Below are positions 1 to 4,327 of a stretch of 8,345 nt of DNA, piece after piece. The stretch lies in NCBI GenBank assembly GCA_004553095.1, contig SFMJ01000071.1, forward strand, positions 1 through 8,345, given 5' to 3'. Position numbers and translations under genes: made by a program. How positions within the stretch are numbered: the first letter of the stretch is position 1; the number at the start of each line of letters is the position of its first letter. Below the pieces are notes generated by a model. That model was not told the DNA's origin. It saw only the letters and a program-made list of their open reading frames with translations, and made no database searches. The stretch is from Bacteroidales bacterium (GTDB lineage Bacteria > Bacteroidota > Bacteroidia > Bacteroidales > Muribaculaceae).

Positions 1-1
1 G

Positions 2-751
2 GGTGAGTTCCTCAAGGTGATGGATATAATCCTCTATATCTTTAAGGCTCTCGATTTCAAAAACTTCGAAGTGCAGATATCTCTGCGTGACCCGAAGAAC
101 AAGGAGAAATATATCGGCTCTGACGAGAACTGGCATCTCGCTGAGAATGCCATCATCGAGGCTTGCGCCGAGAAGGGTCTCAAGGCCCGCCAAGTAGAGG
201 GCGAGGCTGCCTTCTATGGCCCGAAACTTGACTTCATGGTCAAGGATGCCATCGGCCGCCGTTGGCAGCTCGGTACTATCCAGGTGGACTATAACCTCCC
301 CGAGCGCTTCGGCTTGGAATATACCGGCGCTGACAACCAGAAGCACCGTCCGGTGATGATCCACCGCGCCCCCTTCGGTTCGATGGAACGCTTCGTCGCC
401 GTGCTCCTCGAGCACACCGCCGGCAAGCTCCCCCTCTGGCTTATCCCCGAACAATGTGTCATCCTCCCCATCTCCGAAAAATATAACGACTATGCCTACG
501 AAGTGGCTAAGACTTTGGAGCAGAAAGATGTCCGCGCTGTCGTAGACGATCGCAACGAGAAGATCGGCAAAAAGATCCGCGACAACGAGCTTAAGCGTAT
601 CCCCTATATGCTCATCGTCGGCGAGAAGGAGGTAGAGGAGTCTACCGTCTCAGTGCGTAAGCAGGGTGAGGGCGACAAGGGCTCGATGAAGGTCGAAGAA
701 TTTGCTTCCCTCATCTGCGACCTCGTGGCTGAACAGACCGGTGAACGATAA
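2..751 (+). CDS. thrS: Threonine--tRNA ligase, C-terminal part (5' truncated by window edge)
   Basis: This is the last 249 codons of threonyl-tRNA synthetase, which charges tRNA-Thr with threonine in the cytoplasm; the full enzyme is about 640-650 residues. The frame is open from base 2 (reads GEFLKVMDIILYIFKALDF), so the GTG at 17 and ATG at 20 are internal codons, not starts. The class II catalytic core is visible: RRWQLGTIQVDYNLPERF, then motif 3 as VMIHRAPFGSMER at about bases 350-390. The histidine of MIHRA (codon 362-364) corresponds to a zinc-ligand histidine of the family. From PLWLIPEQCVILPI onward lies the anticodon-binding domain, with the typical DDRNEKIGKKIRDNELKRIPYMLIVGEKE segment. 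It ends in TAA at 749-751. infC follows 57 nt later on the same strand, which is the conserved thrS-infC-rpmI-rplT order, so co-transcription is likely. The upstream catalytic motifs and N-terminal editing domain lie outside the window. Confidence 0.97.
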   Translation, partial: GEFLKVMDIILYIFKALDFKNFEVQISLRDPKNKEKYIGSDENWHLAENAIIEACAEKGLKARQVEGEAAFYGPKLDFMVKDAIGRRWQLGTIQVDYNLPERFGLEYTGADNQKHRPVMIHRAPFGSMERFVAVLLEHTAGKLPLWLIPEQCVILPISEKYNDYAYEVAKTLEQKDVRAVVDDRNEKIGKKIRDNELKRIPYMLIVGEKEVEESTVSVRKQGEGDKGSMKVEEFASLICDLVAEQTGER

Positions 752-808
752 TAATAACTATCGACAACACTTTTAAACCAAGAATACGAACATACTCTAA
801 AACACTTA

Positions 809-1471
809 ATGGAGAAAAAACCTCAATTTAACGGCCCACGCCGCCCGGCAGGGAATCAACGCCCCGGCCAACGCTCCGGTCGCTCCGGCGATCATCGCAA
901 CGATCCATACGCTATCAATGAGTCTATTCGCGCTCGCGAAGTCCGCCTCGTTGGCGATAATGTCGAACAAGGCATCTATCCCATCTCTCAAGCCCTTCGC
1001 ATCGCTGAGGATCAAGAACTCGATCTCGTCGAAATCTCTCCCAACGCCGAGCCCCCGGTGTGTCGTGTCATCGACTACCAAAAGTTCCTCTATCAGCAGA
1101 AGAAACGCCAGAAGGAACAAAAGCAGAAGGCTACTAAGGTCGTTGTGAAGGAAATCAGATTCGGCCCCCAGACTGATGATCATGACTATAACTTCAAACT
1201 TAAGCATGCCCAGGGATTCCTCAAAGAGGGCTCTAAGGTGAAGGCTTACGTCTTCTTCCGCGGACGCTCGATCCTCTTTAAGGAGCAGGGTGAGGTGCTC
1301 TTGCTCCGTTTCGCCAATGATCTCGAGGATCTCGGCAAGGTGGAGATGATGCCCGTGCTCGAAGGTAAACGTATGTCGATCATGCTCTCTCCCCTCAAGG
1401 CTTCTGCCAAGAAGAAGGAGGAGAAGGCTCCCAAGGCTCCCAAAGAGGAGGCTTCTGAGTCGGAGGATTAA
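809..1471 (+). CDS. infC: Translation initiation factor IF-3
   Basis: IF3 binds the 30S subunit, keeps it apart from 50S and checks start-codon/initiator-tRNA pairing. The 220-residue product has the N domain at about 33-95 (YAINESIRAREVRLVGDN, then AEPPVCRVIDYQKFLYQQKK), a lysine-rich helical linker at about 97-112, and the C domain at about 113-197 (KEIRFGPQTDDHDYNFKLKH, then FFRGRSILFKEQG and GKRMSIMLSP). Two parts exceed the roughly 180-residue E. coli form: a Gly/Arg/Pro-rich N-terminal extension (residues about 2-31) and a charged Lys/Glu/Ala tail (about 198-220). The start is ATG at 809. The rare AUU start used by E. coli infC for autoregulation is not seen here. No clear Shine-Dalgarno sequence precedes it; the leader is A-rich, as is usual in Bacteroidota. 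It sits between thrS and rpmI on the same strand, consistent with one operon. Confidence 0.97.
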   Translation: MEKKPQFNGPRRPAGNQRPGQRSGRSGDHRNDPYAINESIRAREVRLVGDNVEQGIYPISQALRIAEDQELDLVEISPNAEPPVCRVIDYQKFLYQQKKRQKEQKQKATKVVVKEIRFGPQTDDHDYNFKLKHAQGFLKEGSKVKAYVFFRGRSILFKEQGEVLLLRFANDLEDLGKVEMMPVLEGKRMSIMLSPLKASAKKKEEKAPKAPKEEASESED

Positions 1472-1648
1472 AAAAAATTCAAAAAAAATAAACAAAACAG
1501 ACAATAATCCGCAATTCGTTGCGTTATTGCATAGGTGATCTTTTGAGAATCATTACAAGGACAGAAATGTCGCTTGGCGATTGAGTAAATTAGAGACCGT
1601 AGGCACTCCGTGCCGAGGTGAAATGTTAACAACTAAATTTTAAACAAA
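1472..1648 (+). promoter_or_regulatory. Structured infC-rpmI spacer, candidate ribosomal-protein leader
   Basis: This is a 177-nt gap inside an otherwise tight operon. It holds three hairpins on the plus strand. At 1503-1528, AATAA and CGCAA (2-nt bulge between) pair with TTGCG and TTATT around a TTCG loop. At 1570-1580, TCGC pairs with GCGA. At 1596-1619, ACC and GGCAC pair with GTGCC and GGT around a TCC loop, with an asymmetric GUA/GA internal loop that recalls the core of the bulged-G (loop E) motif. No T-tract follows any of them, so they are not intrinsic terminators. L20 is known to repress rpmI-rplT in E. coli, and the infC operon in Bacillus, by binding mRNA that mimics its 23S site. 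An equivalent role here is inference only. Confidence 0.42.
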
Positions 1649-1846
1649 ATGCCTAAAGTAAAGACTAATGCCGCTTCCAAAAAGCGTTTCGCTCTGACCG
1701 GTACCGGCAAAATCAAAAGGAAACACGCTTTCCATAGCCACATCCTGACAAAGAAGAGTACAAAACGTAAGAGAAATCTCGACCACACAGGATTGGTGGA
1801 TTCCGCTAACATCAAGCAGGTTCGCGCACTCCTTAACCTTCGCTAA
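1649..1846 (+). CDS. rpmI: 50S ribosomal protein L35 (bL35)
   Basis: This encodes L35, a small basic protein of the large ribosomal subunit. The 65-residue product has the usual family length and signature: an MPKVKTNAASKKRF start, then LTGTGKIKRKHAFHSHILTKKS and a basic KRKRNL segment. It ends in ALLNLR and TAA at 1844-1846. The start is ATG at 1649, preceded by the A/T-rich sequence TTTTAAACAAA and no Shine-Dalgarno sequence. It lies 177 nt after infC and 121 nt before rplT; both gaps contain hairpins. Co-transcription with rplT is expected from the universal rpmI-rplT pairing. Confidence 0.97.
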   Translation: MPKVKTNAASKKRFALTGTGKIKRKHAFHSHILTKKSTKRKRNLDHTGLVDSANIKQVRALLNLR

Positions 1847-1905
1847 TTGCAGGGCAGTCTTGACCTACAATACAAGCATTTTAATTCAATCCATTTTTAT
1901 TAACC

Positions 1906-1951
1906 GGATGTTTAGCCCCGCAAGCGCAAATTATTATTGCCGCTGACATCC
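1906..1951 (+). promoter_or_regulatory. Hairpin directly upstream of rplT, candidate translational operator
   Basis: A long stem lies in the rpmI-rplT gap, ending 16 nt before the rplT start codon. GGATGT (1906-1911) pairs with ACATCC (1946-1951). A T·G wobble (1912/1945), a bulged T1913 and AGC (1914-1916) with GCT (1942-1944) extend it. Inside, GCAA (1920-1923 or 1926-1929) can pair with TTGC (1937-1940). The stem is followed by an A-rich single-stranded ribosome landing site rather than a T-tract, so it is not a terminator. Its position suits control of rplT translation, for example by L20 or by coupling to rpmI translation, but binding is not shown. Confidence 0.42.
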
Positions 1952-1967
1952 AAAAAATTTAAAAAAG

Positions 1968-2315
1968 ATGCCAAGATCAGTAAATCATGTTGCTTCAAGA
2001 GCAAAGAGAAAGAAAATATTGAAATTGACTCGCGGTTACTATGGTAGCCGTCGCAATGTCTGGACCGTTGCCAAGAATACTTGGGAGAAGGGTCTGACTT
2101 ACGCCTATCGCGACCGCAAGGCTAAAAAGCGCAATTTCCGCGCCCTCTGGATCCAGCGTATCAACGCTGCCGCTCGTCTCGAGGACCTTTCTTACTCCAA
2201 GCTCATGGGCCTTATCCATGCAGCCGGTATCGAGATCAACCGCAAGGTGCTCGCCGAACTCGCTGTCAACAACCCCGAGGCTTTCAAAGCTATCGTTGAT
2301 AAGGTTAAAAAATAA
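1968..2315 (+). CDS. rplT: 50S ribosomal protein L20 (bL20)
   Basis: L20 binds 23S rRNA early in assembly of the large subunit and in several bacteria also represses its own operon. The 115-residue product matches the family in length and sequence: MPRSVNHVASRAKRKKILKL at the N terminus, then RGYYGSRRNVWTVAKN, YAYRDRKAKKRNFRALWIQR and RINAAARLEDLSYSKLMGLI. The N-terminal third is the basic extended arm and the rest is the globular helical domain. The start is ATG at 1968 after AAAATTTAAAAAAG, and the stop is TAA at 2313-2315. It is the last gene of the operon, with a strong terminator beginning 38 nt downstream. Confidence 0.98.
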   Translation: MPRSVNHVASRAKRKKILKLTRGYYGSRRNVWTVAKNTWEKGLTYAYRDRKAKKRNFRALWIQRINAAARLEDLSYSKLMGLIHAAGIEINRKVLAELAVNNPEAFKAIVDKVKK

Positions 2316-2353
2316 TCCAAAAGGACTAATCACCCTTTCATAAGATCATCTCA

Positions 2354-2391
2354 AGACTGTGTCGACTCCCTCGACACAGTCTCTTTTTTTT
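2354..2391 (+). terminator. Intrinsic terminator of the thrS-infC-rpmI-rplT operon
   Basis: A perfect 12-bp stem, AGACTGTGTCGA (2354-2365) with TCGACACAGTCT (2371-2382), closes a CTCCC loop. It is followed by C and eight T residues (2384-2391). The orientation fits termination of the plus-strand operon just after rplT. Confidence 0.93.
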
Positions 2392-2480
2392 AGAACGCGC
2401 TCTAAGCATTTTGTCAACATTTTTGTAGAATTTATTGATATTTGTTATGCCCCCTTAAACTATTTCGCGATATTTTTGTC

Positions 2481-2488
2481 TATCTTTA
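2481..2488 (+). promoter_or_regulatory. Putative -7 promoter element for the Cys-rich protein gene
   Basis: TATCTTTA matches the Bacteroidota -7 consensus TAnnTTTG at all but the last base. It sits 27 nt before the ATG at 2516, giving a short leader. The expected TTTG at about -33 is not evident at the right distance, so the promoter is only half supported. The region between the terminator and this site (2392-2480) is AT-rich and otherwise shows no gene. A second weak candidate there is TTTG at 2410-2413 with GATATTTG at 2437-2444. Confidence 0.5.
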
Positions 2489-2515
2489 CAAAGTAACTTT
2501 TAAAATATTACCATT

Positions 2516-2935
2516 ATGAAGAAATTATTTTTGATCGCTGTCATAGCCCTCATCTCTTCTTCTTTGGCTATGGCTCAAACTCAGGCCACCACTACCTGTG
2601 AGAAGTCATGTCAGAAGACTGAACAGGCCAAGTCTTGCTGCAAGAAGACTAAAGCAGGTATCGCCAAGACAGAATGTCAGAATGGCAAGATCCAATGCAA
2701 AAAAAGCGATAAGGTATGCGTGAAAGATTCCGCTGCATGCTGCAAGAAAGCTAAAGCTGGTTGCTGCAAAAAGGCAGAAGCTGGTTGTTGCAAGAAGGCA
2801 GAAGCCGGTTGCAAGAAGGCAGAAGCCGGCTGTAAGAAGGGTGCCGGTTGCTGCAAGAAAGCTAAAACAGATTGCAAGAAGGCTGAAGCCGGCTGCAAGA
2901 AAGAATGTAGCAAGAAGGTAGAATCAAAAAAATAA
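2516..2935 (+). CDS. Exported cysteine/lysine-rich repeat protein, function unknown
   Basis: I do not recognise a characterised family. The 139-residue product starts with a clear Sec signal peptide (MKKLFLIAVIALISSSLAMA, likely cleaved before QTQ), so it should be periplasmic or secreted. There is no lipobox cysteine at the cleavage site. The mature part of about 119 residues has 20 cysteines and about 34 lysines and almost no aromatic or large hydrophobic residues. From about residue 72 on it is built from C(C)KKAEAG-type repeats, with KKAK and KKGAG variants. At DNA level a 21-bp unit is perfectly repeated at 2788-2808 and 2809-2829. Paired CC and CxxxxxxC spacing could suit metal binding or disulfide cross-linking, as in metallothionein-like proteins, but this is inference. 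The high charge predicts a strongly basic, disordered chain. It appears monocistronic, flanked by terminators at 2354-2391 and 2997-3041. Confidence 0.85.
   Translation: MKKLFLIAVIALISSSLAMAQTQATTTCEKSCQKTEQAKSCCKKTKAGIAKTECQNGKIQCKKSDKVCVKDSAACCKKAKAGCCKKAEAGCCKKAEAGCKKAEAGCKKGAGCCKKAKTDCKKAEAGCKKECSKKVESKK
2788..2829 (+). repeat. Perfect 21-bp tandem repeat inside the Cys-rich gene
   Basis: Two identical 21-bp units lie head to tail at 2788-2808 and 2809-2829, each beginning TTGCAAGAAGG and encoding CKKAEAG plus phase. Degenerate copies of 21-24 bp continue on both sides (about 2730-2900). In-frame gain or loss of units would change protein length without a frameshift. Confidence 0.85.
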
Positions 2936-2996
2936 GAGGAAATCGACCGGAATGAATCAAATTCGACCGGCGTTTGACCCTAATCAAAGAAAAAAA

Positions 2997-3041
2997 TAAT
3001 CGGATGCGAAAATTTTTTTTACATCCGATTAAACTTTTTTT
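2997..3041 (+). terminator. Intrinsic terminator after the Cys-rich gene
   Basis: TAATCGGATG (2997-3006) pairs perfectly with CATCCGATTA (3022-3031) across a 15-nt A/T-rich loop. The stem is followed by AAC and seven T residues (3035-3041). It lies 62 nt after the stop codon of the Cys-rich gene, on its strand. Confidence 0.8.
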
Positions 3042-3053
3042 AATCTCGATTGT

Positions 3054-3149
3054 CTACATAGTAGGTAATTGTCGCAGACATTGCCGAAATAATAAAACAA
3101 TGCTATCGCGACAAAACGGAGTTTAAGCCGAGGCTTAAGCTCCGTTTTT
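3054..3149 (+). ncRNA. Candidate small structured RNA between two terminators
   Basis: This gene-free stretch folds in series on the plus strand. A small hairpin CTAC-ATA-GTAG spans 3054-3064. A two-tier stem follows: TTGTCGC (3069-3075) with GCGACAA (3108-3114), and inside it CATTG (3079-3083) with CAATG (3098-3102) around a 14-nt loop. It runs directly into the terminator hairpin at 3113-3149; the two share two bases, so they compete slightly. No good -7 element was found upstream, so it may be a 3' UTR reached by readthrough of the first terminator rather than an independent transcript. Confidence 0.3.
3113..3149 (+). terminator. Strong, probably bidirectional terminator
   Basis: AAAACGGAG (3113-3121) pairs with CTCCGTTTT (3140-3148), a T·G wobble follows (3122/3139), and TTAAGCC (3123-3129) pairs with GGCTTAA (3132-3138). 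This is a stem of up to 17 bp. T-runs lie on both sides in the respective 3' directions, five on plus and four on minus. It can end plus-strand transcripts and also the convergent nitroreductase mRNA, whose stop codon is about 30 nt away. Confidence 0.85.
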
Positions 3150-3179
3150 CATTTTATACCACCCTTTACAATGCGTTTT

Positions 3180-3932
3180 TTAGCGTTGGATGTCGTAGCC
3201 TTGGTCGCGTAGGTAGTCTTTGATGCGATAGGTCATCGCGTGGTCGTAGTAGTCGATGATGTGTGCTACCCAGTCGTTTTCGGTGGTGCCTCCGGAGCGG
3301 GTGCGGTTGTATTGCTTCACTACTTCATCGTAGGCAGTGAGCTCTTCTACCATCTTCTCGCGATCTTGACGATAGGCGTTGCGGTGGAACACAAGCGATG
3401 CCGGCTGCTTGGGCTTCAGGTCGGGATGCTCGCGAGGCACTCCTAAAGCAAGACCACACACCACGAAGACCCCCTTCGGAAGATGAAGCAATTCCGCCAC
3501 CTTGCGCGGGTCGACCGTGCGCAAATAGCCTATGCAATTCGAGCCTAACCCCGATGCCTGCGCTGCCACTACGGCACTCATCATAGCCAACGAAGCATCG
3601 ATAATGCCGATCGTTACACCATCCATAGTATTGGTGAGTTCCGGCATCTTCAACCCCTTCGACTCGGCAAGCATTGTAATCTTGTTATAGTCCGAGCAGA
3701 AGATCAAGAGACGATTGCAGGTCTTGAGCTGCTTCTGACCGGTCAACTCATAGAGCTGCTCTTTGAGAGCCTGATCGTCGATATCGATCACGGAGAACTG
3801 TTGGCCGTTATAAGAGGTCGGAGTGTTTTCAACGGCGCGATAGATGAAATCCATCGTTTCGGCAGGGATAGCCTCCCTTTCGTAGCGACGCACACTGGTG
3901 CGTTGCAACATTGCTTCTTTTACGTCGAGCAT
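3180..3932 (-). CDS. NfsA-like nitroreductase / flavin-dependent NAD(P)H oxidoreductase
   Basis: The 250-residue product belongs to the FMN-dependent nitroreductase superfamily and looks most like the NfsA/FRP branch, which uses NAD(P)H to reduce nitro compounds, quinones or flavins in the cytoplasm. Seen in sequence: the N-terminal RTSVRRYEREAIPAE (residues 11-25), the FMN-site-like NTPTSYNGQQFSVIDI (about 36-51), a LLIFCSDYNK strand (75-84), the central IDASLAMMSAVVAAQASGLGSNCIGYLRT (about 111-139), and LPKGVFVVCGLALGVP (151-166), followed by KPKQPASLVFHRNAY. Length fits NfsA-type enzymes of about 240-250 residues. The ATG at 3932 is chosen; M8 (MLQRTSVRRY) is a possible alternative start. 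The physiological substrate cannot be told from sequence. Upstream lies a structured RNA region ending in a terminator 51 nt before the start codon, and no obvious separate promoter was seen between them. The gene ends convergently against the terminator at 3113-3149. Confidence 0.88.
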   Translation of the reverse strand: MLDVKEAMLQRTSVRRYEREAIPAETMDFIYRAVENTPTSYNGQQFSVIDIDDQALKEQLYELTGQKQLKTCNRLLIFCSDYNKITMLAESKGLKMPELTNTMDGVTIGIIDASLAMMSAVVAAQASGLGSNCIGYLRTVDPRKVAELLHLPKGVFVVCGLALGVPREHPDLKPKQPASLVFHRNAYRQDREKMVEELTAYDEVVKQYNRTRSGGTTENDWVAHIIDYYDHAMTYRIKDYLRDQGYDIQR

Positions 3933-3983
3933 AGATTTATGGTTTTTTTAGTTTAGATAATACGAAATAGTGGAAGAGAGTTG

Positions 3984-4026
3984 AAAAATGAAGCCGATGA
4001 GTGCATCGGGGGCAATCATCGGCTTC
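3984..4026 (-). terminator. Intrinsic terminator of the minus-strand structured RNA
   Basis: On the minus strand GAAGCCGATGA (4026-4016) pairs perfectly with TCATCGGCTTC (4000-3990), an 11-bp stem with a 15-nt loop, followed by A and five T residues (3988-3984). On the plus strand no T-run follows, so the orientation is minus. The loop repeats CCGATG, which allows an alternative 6-bp pairing with CATCGG. Confidence 0.8.
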
Positions 4027-4235
4027 TATAAGGTCCACATCAAAGGAATGTGACGAAACTCCGAACGACAGGATTTGAGGGTTTACCAATCTTTGTAATC
4101 CGCCTGCGACCCGTGGGTCAACATCTTGCGATGTGGGGCCCGCCATTGAGAGGCAAACTTGTCTCGGCATTTCTTTTTATTTTGATGAGTTTCCCAATTT
4201 GCTTTGATGTGGGATTTTTCAGATCTCTTTCTTTA
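3984..4235 (-). ncRNA. Candidate structured non-coding RNA, 6S-like or Bacteroidales-1-like
   Basis: This gap has no convincing protein gene but has a promoter, a long-range fold and a terminator on the minus strand. The outer stem is CCACATCAAAG (4212-4202) with CTTTGATGTGG (4045-4035), 11 bp perfect. An 8x9-nt internal loop follows, then GAAACTC (4193-4187) with GAGTTTC (4061-4055), 7 bp. A large bubble (28 nt A-rich on the 5' side, 19 nt on the 3' side) leads to GTTTGCC (4158-4152) with GGTAAAC (4087-4081). That stem needs a G·U wobble that exists only on the minus strand. The apex has ACATC-GCAA-GATGT (4134-4121, a GNRA loop) and GACCC-AC-GGGTC (4119-4108). A rod with a central bubble recalls 6S RNA. 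The Bacteroidales-1 motif, often found near rplT, is another option. The 5' end is inferred from the promoter. Identity is unproven. Confidence 0.6.
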
Positions 4236-4240
4236 CAACG

Positions 4241-4271
4241 CAAAGATAACTCATTCGGTTCGATTATGCAA
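4241..4271 (-). promoter_or_regulatory. Bacteroidota-type promoter for the minus-strand RNA
   Basis: On the minus strand TTG (4271-4269) is followed after exactly 20 nt by TATCTTTG (4248-4241), a full match to the -7 consensus TAnnTTTG with the usual spacing. Transcription would start at about 4235. The site lies 57 to 87 bp downstream of the prfC stop codon, so the RNA has its own start and is not just the prfC trailer. Confidence 0.75.
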
Positions 4272-4327
4272 CACTTTCTATTCTTTTTGCCGATATTCCT
4301 TTCATTTTTTTCTTCGGAGCTCTTTCC

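Noticed and set aside
17..22. GTG/ATG at the beginning of the thrS frame as a start codon.
   Set aside because: The frame is open to the window edge and the preceding codons (GEFLK) continue the ThrRS sequence, so these are internal codons.
806..1504. A 232-codon minus-strand frame opposite infC.
   Set aside because: It is Leu-rich and low-complexity, exactly antisense to a strongly conserved infC gene, so it is a shadow frame.
2677..2913. Minus-strand 78-codon frame rich in FLQPASAF repeats.
   Set aside because: It is the antisense image of the CKKAEAG repeats. The plus frame has a signal peptide, promoter element and terminator.
3937..4170. A 77-codon minus-strand reading frame (MPRQVCLSMAGPTSQDVDPR...) across the structured region.
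   Set aside because: It starts inside the large bubble of the predicted RNA, runs through the stems and the terminator, and has no recognisable domain. Base pairing explains the sequence better than coding.
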